Shown piece by piece: positions 33,282-44,923 of a DNA stretch of 64,000 nucleotides; positions within the stretch are counted from its first letter, which is position 1; each line of letters starts with the position of its first letter. A program made the translations under genes and the position numbers. This stretch comes from Darksidea phi (Eukaryota > Ascomycota > Dothideomycetes > Pleosporales > Lentitheciaceae), in NCBI GenBank assembly GCA_030770425.1, contig JASJFT010000050.1, forward strand, positions 184,484 to 248,483, read 5' to 3'. Below the pieces are notes generated by a model. The model saw only the letters and a list, made by a program, of their open reading frames with translations. It did no database searches and was not told where the DNA came from.

Positions 33282-36252
33282 ATGGCGCCTCCCGCGACAC
33301 GGCCCTCGCAGGGCTCACCCGAGCCAGTTAACGACGACACCCACCCCGCGCTCCATCCGTCCGTCACGAATGTGCCTGTCACTCCGGGCGTGCACCTGAC
33401 CGGCCACTCTGCCTACATCGAGCCTGACTCCACCCATAACACGGAGCTCCCATTCGACCCCGAGACAGTTACTCCCGGGCCCCAATGGAACGCAAACTCG
33501 TACTTTATGCCAAAAGAGCAGGCGCGGGCTGCCTCGCCAACGGAAAGGGCAGCTGGTGCCAAATCAGGAGAAGAGTTGTTGCGAAAGCAGAGCGTGATCC
33601 CCGATCCTTCCTTCAAGCAGGACCTCGCAGATGTCGATCCTCGTGCTGCACATGCGGATCTCAACCTCAGTGGGCGGGTTATCAGTGCGACCTTCGCCGT
33701 GCCCTACAACATAGGCTACTCACCAGGTAATGACTGGGAAATGAACCCGCGACGAGGAACGTCCGCCTTGTTCGACTCGTTCTCGTATCTGGCGTCTTCT
33801 TCGTCACCATGGAACCATACGCTAGTAGGATGGACGGGAGAGATCAACGAGGTTCTAGGGGCGAAAGCGGGGACCAATATCGCTCTGCAACCTACACTCA
33901 ATAAGGCCTCGGCCCCAGTCCCGGTTGATGGCAAGACAATACCCCAAAGCAACCCGCAAGATCACGCAATCCGCATTGGTCGTGAGGACCGAGAGCGTCT
34001 GGAAACGCAGCTCGAGCGAGATCATGGGGGCAAGATTGTCCCCGTCTGGCTCGTCGATGAGTGGGATGAGGACAAAGACGAAGCTGTTATAAAGGAGCAA
34101 GGCCGGTGGCGCAAATACGCCGAGCACGAACTCTACACTTTGTTCCACTACAAGCAGAATGAACCCGCAGACGGCCGCGCTGCTCGCAAGTCCTGGGCCG
34201 ACTATTATCGCATGAACAAGCTATTTGCAGACCGCATCATGGAAATTTACAAGCCCGGCGATATCATCAACGTTCACGACTTCTACCTATTTCTCCTGCC
34301 GAGTCTACTCCGTCAGCGGTTGCCGAACATCTATGTCGGATTCTTCCTTCATGTACCATTCCCCAGCAGCGAGTTCTATCGGTGTCTGAGCAGTAGGAAG
34401 GAGGTCCTCGAAGGCGTTTTGGGTGCTAATATGATCGGTTTCCAGTCGTACAGCTACTCACGCCATTTCTCGTCGTGTTGTACTCGCATTCTCGGCTTTG
34501 ACTCCTCGTCTGCTGGCGTGGATGCTTATGGTGCCCATGTCGCTGTAGATGTCTTTCCCATTGGCATCAATGCCGCATCCACTCAACGACAGGCCTTCGG
34601 CGACCCAGTCATCGAAGAGAAGATCAAGGGTATTCGCGCTATGTACCCCGATAAGAAAATCATCGTCGGTCGAGACAGATTGGATGCCGCTCGAGGTGTC
34701 GCACAGAAACTCGAGGCTTTCGAGATGTTCCTGGACAAATACCCTCAATGGCGCGACAAGGTAGTTCTGGTCCAGGTGACGAGCCCTAGCAGTGTTCAGG
34801 CAGACAAGAAGCCCGAGGATGACGAAAGGATGGCTAATAAGATTTCCGACCTAGTAGCTAGGATCAACGGCACCTACGGATCGCTCAGCTTCACCCCGGT
34901 CAGGCACTTTCCGCAGTACCTGAACAGAGAGGAATATTTTGCGCTTCTACGGCTCGCTGACGTTGGCTTGATCACCAGTGTCCGCGACGGAATGAACACG
35001 ACTAGTTTGGAATATGTCATTTGCCAGAAGGAGAACCGTGGTCCTTTGATCCTGTCGGAATTCTCGGGTACTGCCGGTTCACTCAGTGGGGCTCTTCACA
35101 TCAATCCTTGGGACACCAGCGGCGTAGCCGAAGCAATCGACGAAGCATTGAATATGACACCCGCGCAACGTGAAGAACAGCATACGAAGCTATATAAGCA
35201 CGTGGTCGCCAACAACGTCCAGGCCTGGACTAACAATTTCCTCAAGAGACTCATGACCAACCTGTCGTCCTTCGACCAGTCCTTTGCGACTCCAGCACTA
35301 GACCGTGCCAAGTTGCTGTTCCAATATCGGCAAGCGAAGAAGCGCATCTTCATGTTCGACTACGATGGAACTCTCACACCGATTGTTAAAGATCCTCAAT
35401 CAGCGATTCCCTCGGACCGAGTCATTCGTACCCTGAAGACACTCGCAGCAGACCCGAACAATACCGTTTGGATCATTAGCGGTCGAGATCAGGCGTTCCT
35501 CGACGAATGGATGGGACACATTACCGAGCTCGGGCTCAGTGCTGAGCATGGTAGTTTCATGCGCCATCCGCGAACGGAGAACTGGGTGAACCTCACCGAG
35601 TCATCAGATATGAACTGGCAAGCGGAGGTTATGGAGGTCTTCCAGCACTACACTGAGCGGACCCAGGGTGAGTAGCTGAGGGTAACTTGCTGGATAGGGC
35701 TGACATGACACAGGTTCTTTTATCGAACGCAAGAAAATCGCCCTGACGTGGCACTACCGACGAGCCGATCCCGAGTACGGGGCATTCCAGGCACGCGAGT
35801 GCCAGAAGCATCTCGAGGGGACGGTAGCCAAGAAGTACGATGTTGAGGTGATGACGGGCAAAGCCAATCTGGAAGTCCGACCACGTTTGGTCAACAAAGG
35901 AGAGATCGCGAAGAGGCTCATCCTCGCATACGGCGACGAGCCACCTGAATTCGTGCTCTGTCTGGGAGACGATTTTACAGACGAAGGTACGATGCCCCAC
36001 CAGCCCCCGTCATACTCAATGATCTAATCATTCTCAGATATGTTCCGTTCGTTGCGACAGTCTAAGCTGCCTAGCGATCATGTCTTCTCAGTCACCGTCG
36101 GCGCCAGCTCGAAGCAGACGTTGGCCAGCTGGCATCTCGTCGAGCCCTCAGATGTGATTTCGGTCCTATCGTTGCTCAACGGCTCGGCGGATGCTGGGAA
36201 TGTTGGGGCTGTCGCGGTCGTCGAGGGTTCTATTCCCGAAACTAGGATATAA
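33282..36252 (+). CDS. TPS2: Trehalose-6-phosphate phosphatase (TPS2-type, synthase-like plus phosphatase domains)
   Basis: Three exons: 33282-35667, 35714-35986 and 36038-36252; introns of 46 and 51 nt. 957 residues from MAPPATRPSQG. A disordered N-terminus is followed by a GT20 trehalose-phosphate-synthase-like domain (about 120-650: VISATFAVPYNIGY, DIINVHDFYLFLLPSLLR, FFLHVPFPSSEFYRCL, RDRLDAARGV, GLITSVRDGMNTTSLEY). The phosphatase domain has FDYDGTLTPI (Asp693 and Asp695), VWIISGRDQAF, EHGSFMR and CLGDDFTDEDMF (about 880). In active synthases such as OtsA a Lys sits in the xKG motif; here it reads ARG, consistent with TPS2 proteins being phosphatases with a silent synthase-like half. The enzyme makes trehalose from its 6-phosphate in the cytosolic trehalose synthase complex, important for stress tolerance and conidia. 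Confidence 0.95.
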
Positions 36253-37217
36253 AAGTCATTTGCGTTTGAGATGGGCATCGAGCATAGCGAGGCAGGATAT
36301 CACCCGCATCAAGCATTACACATGGAGTACCGGCGGATAGATGGAGGAGGACCAGGAGGGCAATGTGCCTTTTGCGTGATCCTGGCTAGACATACCTAAT
36401 TATACCATACACGATCATGCATGAAGCTGTGTTGCTTTCCATGACTCTCGGTGGGGTCAATGCGGCCCCTGGAAACGAGAGCGGTGCCAAGGTGGTGGCG
36501 GCATGTTTCGTGTTGTCCATGCCAAACAGGCTAGGCCGGCCCTATAAGGTGGGGACTGACTCGGGCCATTCGCGCGGGATGCCGATGATGATCATAATGA
36601 TGAGGGCTGGATGCTGCACGCGCACAAGGCGTTGGCAATCGACGTCTTGCCTCGTGCATGGTGGTGTGGGTGGGGAGCGTGAGACATGAGACAGGAGACA
36701 TGGCTGTGCTTTGGAGAGGGCGTGCATACACCTGCCGGAAGGAACAGGTCGCCGTCGTGTCCGGGGCAACGTGGAGCACCCAAAAGCCGGCGTGCTCGGC
36801 TGTTGACCGCAATCAGGCAAGCCGCGATCCAACTGATTCGAGAAGACTGCACCACTTGGTTCTGGACAGCTGCCGTCCCGCCTCTCACCACAACCCCTGC
36901 GCATTCTCCTGCTGCTTCGTTATCCTCTCTGTTATCCTTGGCCGTTCCTGCCCCTCGAATTCTGACCTCTTCCTCTCGTTCGGAACACCCTTGACACTCA
37001 GGCTTTACTGTCTTGTCGCCCCGACCCGCTGCTGGCATATTCTGGTCGGATCGTCGCCGGGTGCTCTGACAGCCGCTTCGCGTGTTCCAGCACCGCAGCG
37101 TTTTCCCTGCCCCTGCGGGACGGCGGCCATTATATACGTGCTTTTCTGCCCCAGCACTCCACCGAGAACTTCTGTCCAGAACCACGGACACACATCTGTT
37201 CTTCCCGCACTTTCAAA
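36253..37217. other. Intergenic region, promoter of the small gene
   Basis: No gene. Open frames of 90-200 codons on both strands are motif-free. About 36880-37210 is C/T-rich and reads as promoter and leader of the 83-residue protein gene. Confidence 0.5.
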
Positions 37218-37547
37218 ATGGGTCTGTTCGACAAACTTTCAGCTAGTATGTTCCCTTGTTGAGGCTGGCGCGCATGCAAACAGCCGCGCCTTGGTGAGCC
37301 CGTTTGCTAACGCCCATGGCCAGAACTCGAGCTCTACCGTCTTGAGCAGCGCTATACACGCCGCGAGAAACGCACCACCTTCTTCAGCGATGCCCAGTAC
37401 GTCGACGGCGAGTACGTCTACCCAACCTCGCCTACGTTCTCGAAAACGTCCTCCACGAACAGCACAACCAACAGCAGTCGGCGATTCAGCAAGATCCCTG
37501 GCGTCAGGATAAGGGAGCTCGCGCGCGCTGGCACCGGTCGCTCGTAG
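37218..37547 (+). CDS. Small conserved fungal protein (83 aa), unknown
   Basis: Two exons: 37218-37245 and 37324-37547, with a 78-nt intron (GTATGT to CCAG). The product starts MGLFDKLSAKLELYRLEQRY and continues TRREKRTTFFSDAQYVDGEY, followed by VYPTSPTFSKT, a Ser/Thr/Asn-rich linker and a basic end (RFSKIPGVRIRELARAGTG). Most single-frame views of this locus miss it because the first exon codes only nine residues. The compact charged N-terminal helix with an aromatic FFSDAQYVDGEYVYP segment looks selected, and the exon junction is clean; small proteins of this look occur in other Pezizomycotina. Probably cytosolic; no membrane segment or targeting signal. Function unknown. Confidence 0.72.
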
Positions 37548-39986
37548 ACGCATTGCATTCAAGTATCATGACGACTGATCGATGAGCGACAAGAGCTGCA
37601 CTTGTGCGGTGGTTGAGGGCCGAGGGGTGAATAGAGCGGATGAAGGGAGTTACACCGACGCTATTGCACGCACGCATCCATAACGACTACGCCGCATGCT
37701 TTGCGAAACATGGTGCTGGGGAGGTGCGCGAGATATGCAAGGAGGGTAGCCCAAGATGCTGGGACTCGGAACCGACATCGATCAACGACTTAACGGACGC
37801 CTAAAACTATCACTCTTCCTGTTCGACGGCATTGGGAACCGATATTCTTGACACGGATGCAAAAGCATACCATCATTCTCATCGCTCTCTTTTCCCTATA
37901 TTAGGATTCTTCGATACTTGTTTTTTTTACACGAATACCCTTTTCTTGTGTTAACATGCTGGTACGCATGAGTGCATAATGTAGAGTCTACGCATAGCGA
38001 AGCGTTATTGGCTATTTGGGGGAGAGGGGTTTAGAGTTTGATGTTCATGCCTGTATATCTGCATGTACGTAGAGGATAGACTGCTAGCTGAAGCAATTCA
38101 CGAGTATGAGTTAGGTTGCACATGGACTAAAGGGGTGATGTGACGCGGTGATCGTATTGCCGTGCATAGAAGTTTGTTCTATGAAAAATTGTGCTAAAAG
38201 ACTATCAAGCCTCGCCACATGATTACGATATCCTGTCCCTTTTCACAACTGCTGATTTTGATCAAGATTGGTTTAATTGGGCCTTGCTTCACACTACATT
38301 GGGATATCTTCGTAGTATCCTTCAGCACCTTCGTCATAACCCCAGTGCTCTTGCTCTGATGAGAGAATCTTGCAGGTATGCCCTACGTCCACGTGTTTAT
38401 CGTATCACCCAAGCACTACGGACAACAGTGTTCCTCCCGCCACTCTGGAACGCAAACAAACCCTTCGATCTCATTTCCTTCTGGTCTACACACCACTCTT
38501 CCATCCTCGTCTCACATCACTACTTGTGATAACATTGTCCCCCAAGTATATTCAGGTTTTACTTCTATCATTCCGTCCTTGGAGTCGAATTATACTACTA
38601 GAGCACCCACTTTACCTACACAACATCGTCCCCCTCAACCCCACATTGTTACAGCAGATCTCTCATCATCGGTTCATGAGTTGTAGAAGACACGACGGCG
38701 GTTACCCACGTCACGTCCACACCAGGACAAAGGTTGCTAGGAAGAAGAAGGTGACCTATGTTTAGATTGAAATTGGGAACTCGAAGTTCTACGCATTACC
38801 GACTACACCAAGGTTGCTCCCCTTCAAAGCAAAAGCCAAGCTTCTGTTAATGGAAATCAGGGGGAAGCACTCCAACACCACCAAGCCGAGGCCAAAGCCG
38901 ATCGTTTGGGACGCTGTGATCTTGTTCAGCTGTCGACTACCGCCGCCGGATGTCTTGTGGCGAGGCCAGCGGTTGCGGGTCCGGATCAGTTGGTTGTGAA
39001 TCAGTTGATATCAGCTCTGCAGGCTGCGGTACCACCTCGACGGGCATTGGCAGTTCAGGCAGTGCTTGTATCCCCAGTCAATACATGCTTACCGGCTCTT
39101 CTGCGCCAACTCGTCCTCACGACCCTGAAGCTTGGAATCGACGGAGAGAGAAGATCAAGCTCTTCTTAGCAAAGATCACGAGGAAGAGGAAGGCCAAGGA
39201 GCCAGGCCAACAGTCGTAGGAGCCAAATTACTTACCCTTTCGTGCGCGCATTTGGAAGCTAGAGGACATGTCTAGCTGGCTGTCAAGTCGACGCCAGTCA
39301 CAAAGCACGATACGGACAACTTCTTCCGCGGTTGCTGGACCGGACTTTAGTCGCTGGCCCGGCGTTTACGTTCATCCAGGTACGTTTGTGCCGGCGGCGG
39401 AACAGAAGCCGAGGGAGCAGGAGGCGTGGGAGAGGTATCGAGACAGGTTTCGGAGGTGGCTGACCAACATACGTCTTCCAAAAGAGGAAGAGAAAAGAAA
39501 GCAACCGCAGTGCAATTGATGGGAGACTCGGAGAGGGGTGCGGGAGGAGGGACGCCGGACCCTTCTCACACCACGTCCTATACGACGTACCTTAACACGC
39601 TTCTGTCTGTTCAAGCACCGATTTTCGTCTTCGCGCGGATACATTTGGGTATTACACCGTCTACCTCAAGCTCCAGGTCTACTGATACCTTAGAAGAAGA
39701 TTTCAAGGAAGGTGGCTCTGGAGAGCTCCTCGACTCGGTTACGAAAGCGGACAGAGGCACTTCAAGAAACGATCAGCGACAGGGCCAGAGCGGGAAGAGC
39801 AGAGACTTCCTTCGTCGGCTGAGAGGCAAGTTCCGTCGGCTTTTACGTAGATGCTCTTGAACTCGTCGAAGGATTAATGTTGTCGGAGACGAGGCAACGG
39901 AACTCCAGGACTTCCGAGTCGGAACGGGCGCACGGACTATACCGAATGTTGATCTCATCCGACGTGCACTCGACGACGCTTTCACA
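37548..39986. other. Intergenic region with small possible ORFs
   Basis: 2.4 kb without a confidently modelled gene. Between 38950 and 39870 three short plus-strand frames have a similar charged ending: HDPEAWNRRREKIKLFLAKI (frame 38950-39219), REQEAWERYRDRFRRWLTNI (39268-39519) and SRDFLRRLRGKFRRLLRR (39426-39860). They may be duplicated exons of one unannotated gene or relics of one. A 112-codon frame at 38191-38529 shows nothing recognisable. A T-run and TA-rich 3'-flank sequence lie around 37900-37960. Confidence 0.4.
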
Positions 39987-41996
39987 ATGCTCGCCTCCAA
40001 TACCCAAACAGCTCTCGCTGTGGTGCCGATCCGAATCTACATCTGCCAATCATGTCTACGGCGCGCAAGAAGACTGCCGTTGGCCTCGATATCCCTCCCG
40101 AAACCGCCCACCGCCCGAGCTCTACATCTTGATAGCAAACCCTTTCCGAATGGCGATGCACCCTTCCGAAAGCTCCTGAAAGATGCTGCGAAAAGAAAGA
40201 AAAGAGAGGATCGCGCAGCTTCCGGGTCTTCTTGGGAATCCCAAAAGAGCCAGGATGCACGATTGAAAAAATGGGAGTTGACGGTGGGCATCGAGATCCA
40301 CGCGGAGCTTAACACGGCACGCAAGCTCTTCTCCCACGCCGCTACTTCGGTCAACGAGGAACCGAACTCCCACGTTGCTCTGTTCGATGCCGCCTTCCCC
40401 GGAAGCCAACCTCAGTTCCAGAAAGAAACTCTCATACCTGCCTTACGCGCGGCCCTCGCACTCAACTGCAGCATTCAGCGCAAGAGCAGCTTTGATCGCA
40501 AGCATTACTTCTACCAGGACCAACCTGCGGGATACCAGATTACTCAGTATTATGGTAAGTTGTCCTAAGCTTCCGACGTAGCGGACCCTGTACTGATAGC
40601 TCTGCAGAACCTTTCGCCAAAGATGGCTTCATCACTCTCTACCCGCACGATTTCCCTGCTGGAGCTTGCCCCGAAGATGGTCCCGTCACAATCGGTATCA
40701 AGCAGGTTCAGATGGAGCAGGACACGGCCAAAACTGTCCTACAGCCGCCCTCGACTCACCTGCTCGACTTCAACCGCGTCTCCCATCCCCTTATCGAAAT
40801 CATAACTCTACCACAAATACACCATCCTACGACCGCGGCGGTGTGTGTGCGGAAGATACAAACTATACTGAAGGCTGTCAATGCTGTTACAGCAGGTATG
40901 GAAGTGGGTGGTCTTCGCGCTGATGTCAATGTATCCATTCGTGAACGCAGCGGGCATACCACCGAGCACGGTCAGTCGTACCACGGTGTCACTGGCCTTG
41001 GCCAGCGAACCGAGATCAAGAACCTGGCGAGCGTCAAGGCTGTTGAGGATGCTATTATTGCGGAACGGGACCGGCAGATCGACATACTCGAGAATGGCGG
41101 CATTGTTGAAGGCGAAACCCGCGGATGGGCCTTGGGCAGCAAGACAACTAAGCGGCTCCGAGGCAAGGAAGGCGAAATCGACTACCGCTACATGCCTGAC
41201 CCTGACATTGCTCCGGTCGTTATAGGAGAGGTCAGCGACGCTCCCAACACATAAATTACGTATACTAAATACACGCAGGATCTCGTCGAGCATCTTAGGA
41301 ATACACTGCCTGCGCTGTCTGATGACTGTGTTAATACACTGGTGAACAACGAACAGTACAGCCTCACTTCCAAAGACGCCAGCACTCTACTATCGCTCGA
41401 TGACGGCGAACGCCTTGACTACTACTACGATGTGGTTGAGCAGCTGCAGACTGCTTTCGTCGACCAGCCCGACGTGCTGCCACGCACGGGAAAGGCTGCT
41501 GGTAACTGGTAAGTCTATATGCACAACCGGTTCCCAACCCAAGCAAACGCTCGTTCTTATACTGACGGTACGCAGGGTCCTTATGGAGCTCGGTAGCCTC
41601 CTGAAAAGCGAGGAATGGTCCGATACTCGTGTATCATCCGACCAGCTCGCTTCAATTATTGCCCACGTGTTACGCAAGCAAATCACAAGCCGGACCGCTA
41701 AACTCCTCCTCGCTGCAAAATTCGAAGGTGATATTCGGTCTGTGGAGCAAATCATTGCCGACGAAGACATGCTTCTACGCCCGCTATCTCGAGAAGAGTA
41801 TATGGATCTGGCGCAGAAGCTATTGGAAGAGAAGGCGGATATGGTAAAGGATATTGTGGAAAAGAAGCAGCATAAGAAAGTTAAGTGGTTTGTTGGGCAG
41901 ATGATGGCTAGAAGCGCGGAAGGGACAGTGGAGCCGAGTACCGCTGAAGCGGTACTGAGGGAGCTGCTGCACCTACCTCCTATGGACCAGCAATAG
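39987..41996 (+). CDS. PET112: Glutamyl-tRNA(Gln) amidotransferase subunit B, mitochondrial (GatB/Pet112)
   Basis: Four exons: 39987-40554, 40608-41230, 41279-41508 and 41576-41996; introns of 53, 48 and 67 nt. 613 residues. The N-terminus ([20 protein letters not shown] then [14 protein letters not shown]) is a mitochondrial presequence. GatB signatures: [33 protein letters not shown] followed by [92 protein letters not shown] and [10 protein letters not shown]. The C-terminal YqeY-like domain includes [13 protein letters not shown] and [13 protein letters not shown]. With GatA and a third subunit it converts Glu-tRNA(Gln) to Gln-tRNA(Gln) for mitochondrial translation. The third exon begins after a GTCAGC donor, slightly off consensus, but the junction restores IGEDLVEHLR. 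Confidence 0.96.
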
Positions 41997-42152
41997 TTGT
42001 TGTTGGCGAATGGCAGTTGATGCTACCTCCTTGTAACGTACCATGGATGCGTGATAGTTGTGATTTGGCCTACCTATCACGCATGCCCAACGTTGGTCAT
42101 GTCTACCAACAACGCGAGTTACGATAAACCATAGTTTGCAGCAGACTGGCCC

Positions 42153-44609
42153 ATGTATAGCATTTCTTTGCGTCCTGGTACCCCGAAAACATACTGCCAG
42201 AGATGTGGGTGCCGGCCGCTGCGCATATTTCAACGTTTTCACGGCAGCGCTTCTTTTACCGCCCAACACCTCACGTCTACCATTGCGCCATCTCCTTCGA
42301 AGTGCCTTTCCTCAACCTCTGGAAACCGCGACTTTGTCATCCCCCCAGAAACTCTCCAGGCACACTCAAACTATCAACTTCGCTCACTCTATCGACGGAC
42401 CCTTCACTCCTGGCGTTTGCAGTATTGCTACGCTCTTCACAAAACTTACAAGGAAGCTCTTCATAGAATCGCGCTTCACCTTGGGACGCTTGACGAAGTG
42501 GCCGAGATTGAACGTGCCTTCGCGCTACGGTGTGATTTGGATCGGAACTGCTACTCGCAGAGATCAGCTATGGCGCGGAAGACGTGGCTTGCAAATGTGC
42601 AGGAGAAGATGGGGGTGGTGGATGGTAAATCGGCGAGAGAGGTTTGGAAAGACAAGGAGAAAGGGGAGAAAAAGGCCGGCTGCTGTTCTTTTCTAAGGCC
42701 GGGGAAGAAGGAAGGGATGCGGGAGAGCTACAGCGATCATGATGTGGGCGAAAATGGGGAGGACAAGTCTCCGGGCGATGAGGCTCACATGAATTTCGAC
42801 TCCAGCTTTCCTGTAGAGGAGAGTACCGAGGAGGCGCCGCATCCTCTGATTATGCACCCCGTCCACTCGAGTATACCGATCGACCAACAGTCAGAATTGC
42901 CAAGTGGAATCGTCGTTAGCCCTTCCCTCTCCATTGATGTGCCCTCGGAGCCAGTTACACATCCAGATTTCGAAAACCTAGGTCCAAACCAGGCATCTGA
43001 GTCATGCTCGAAGCGCATTGCAAAGCACTTCGAGGAGCGAATCTCCACTCCAGTAAAGAAGAGTTGGCCTTACAGAAGACTCAGCATGCGGAGGTCGAAG
43101 ACACGGGATGGCATTTCCAACACGGAAGGCGCAGGCGAGAACACTAGCGAGCACAACCTACTCAAGCCTCTCCAACCAACTCCGCCAACCCGGACACCAA
43201 ATCAAAGAACCTCACTCTGGGCTCAAGATCCGAACGAACCTACGCATGTCAATGGCCGTTGCATCAACTCCGCGCGCAGAGTCGCGTTCTCGATTGCTCC
43301 CTCGCCAATTCAAACTCCCCCTCCTCGACCCAAACGCCCTGTCTTCAATCAACGAGCACCATCACCGACACGCCACCACCCCCTGCTATCCTCCTCAGAT
43401 GCTCCCATGTCCTCACCCAGTTCGTCATCAGTATACCCACCTCCTAGTTCACTCCCTGCTCCAAAACTACATACGCTTCCCACTCGCATCGACTGTTCCA
43501 CTACTCAGATACAACAACACGGCGTGCCCTTGCTTCCTAGTGGTGGATCGATCTCATCACCAGTCTCGGCATTGACTTCGTCCCCGCCTCATTCTGCCAA
43601 CAGCTTGCCACAACGAAGTCCAAACGAGCAAGCTCTATGGGCCGAATGCGGGAGTCGCCTAGATTATGTAGCTGCCGAAGCCGCTGAACAAGCTCGAGCA
43701 AGACTACGCAAAGAACGCAGGGAAGAACCGGCACGAGAAGATCCAGTGGTGCAACAAGCTACAATAGTGAGGAGCGCAAAGGCGAAGCTCGTTACGATTA
43801 GACCACCGAGTAACAAGTTGCAGGAGAGGAATGAGAGTCACGTCAAAGCTGGGTTGTCGACTGGAATGCAGGAGCGGAAACGGGTGCCTACCTTGCCCTG
43901 GGAAGCCGCTTGGCATAACCCACATACCGCTTCGCAGGATGAACTTGTGCCCTATCAGACGGGATACAGCTCCTCTACGTTATCCACCATGGAGTACTCG
44001 ATGTCTGGAAGTGCACATCTCGGCTCGACACCTCCAAGTTCCGGCCCTACGCCCACAAATATACCCATCACGCACCACCGCATAGATAGCCTTGACCCAT
44101 CGTATCCCTTTTCGAAAACAATATCGTCTGTAGACAGCGAGGCAACAAACAACCAACTCTCACTCCTCACCGGCTACCGGCACCGAGATGTCATATCGTA
44201 TCTCAGCACGACTGTATCAGGACCAAAGTCTGTTGACGCCTTCGCCGATTCCACAGGGCAAAGTGTCTCCAGAGTTATGCCAAAGCATTGCACAACCGTC
44301 CGCGCCAACAACTCTCCGCACACTCCCATCAAAGTCCGAGAAAAACTCTCCACTAATCGACCGTCTTCACCTAGAGAGGTCAAGAGCGCATCTTTCGGAT
44401 ACAGTAAGATAATCCCTAGGTCGCCGGATATTGCAAGCACGAGTGGTGTACCTACGAGCACTATTGCAACGACGGAGCAAAGAGACGAGGATTACACTGA
44501 AGAGGAGAGTGTAGACGACTGGCACTCGTGTTATTCAGAGATACAAGACGAGGACCGTGATGGCGACCTGAGGAGGCCACTTTTGGAGCAGTGCATGGGG
44601 CGCTGTTGA
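42153..44609 (+). CDS. Large disordered protein of unknown function
   Basis: 818 codons open in one frame. The N-terminal ~190 residues contain the only ordered-looking part: NYQLRSLYRRTLHSWRLQYC followed by YALHKTYKEALHRIALHLGT and LDEVAEIERAFALRCDLDRN (about 74-134), probably helical. The rest is Ser/Pro/Thr-rich and low in hydrophobics, with segments such as RRVAFSIAPSPIQTPPPRPK, SPTRHHPLLSSSDAPMSSPS and a helical, charged AAEAAEQARARLRKERREE at about 505. The C-terminus is acidic (EDYTEEESVDDWHSCYSEIQ). The true start could be a later Met (for example MARKTWLANVQEKMGV at about residue 139). No known domain. Long uninterrupted coding with biased composition supports a real gene; I cannot assign a function. 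Confidence 0.6.
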   Translation: MYSISLRPGTPKTYCQRCGCRPLRIFQRFHGSASFTAQHLTSTIAPSPSKCLSSTSGNRDFVIPPETLQAHSNYQLRSLYRRTLHSWRLQYCYALHKTYKEALHRIALHLGTLDEVAEIERAFALRCDLDRNCYSQRSAMARKTWLANVQEKMGVVDGKSAREVWKDKEKGEKKAGCCSFLRPGKKEGMRESYSDHDVGENGEDKSPGDEAHMNFDSSFPVEESTEEAPHPLIMHPVHSSIPIDQQSELPSGIVVSPSLSIDVPSEPVTHPDFENLGPNQASESCSKRIAKHFEERISTPVKKSWPYRRLSMRRSKTRDGISNTEGAGENTSEHNLLKPLQPTPPTRTPNQRTSLWAQDPNEPTHVNGRCINSARRVAFSIAPSPIQTPPPRPKRPVFNQRAPSPTRHHPLLSSSDAPMSSPSSSSVYPPPSSLPAPKLHTLPTRIDCSTTQIQQHGVPLLPSGGSISSPVSALTSSPPHSANSLPQRSPNEQALWAECGSRLDYVAAEAAEQARARLRKERREEPAREDPVVQQATIVRSAKAKLVTIRPPSNKLQERNESHVKAGLSTGMQERKRVPTLPWEAAWHNPHTASQDELVPYQTGYSSSTLSTMEYSMSGSAHLGSTPPSSGPTPTNIPITHHRIDSLDPSYPFSKTISSVDSEATNNQLSLLTGYRHRDVISYLSTTVSGPKSVDAFADSTGQSVSRVMPKHCTTVRANNSPHTPIKVREKLSTNRPSSPREVKSASFGYSKIIPRSPDIASTSGVPTSTIATTEQRDEDYTEEESVDDWHSCYSEIQDEDRDGDLRRPLLEQCMGRC

Positions 44610-44923
44610 TGAAATGGTGTTTGAAACATAGGCTTAGGTGCACTAAAAAGCCGCGGTACCATCTCGACAAAGCTAGTCCGGAGGTGCGTCAGTACATAAA
44701 ACGGCGCCATTAGTAAATGATAGTGGCGTGCATGTGAAAAATTGTTCATTTATAGTTTTCTCATGCTATACATCTGAATCATGACCATGCAATTGGTTCC
44801 GAACCCTAGAACGAATGCACTGCTCCCCGAACGCCCAGCCATAACCTACTCATAAACTTAGACAGAAAACCATGACCTCAAAACACACCTAGAAACCATT
44901 TCTCGCCACGATATGCAAACCCG
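44610..44923. other. Short convergent intergenic region
   Basis: Contains only the 3' flanks of the disordered-protein gene and RAD54. Confidence 0.5.
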
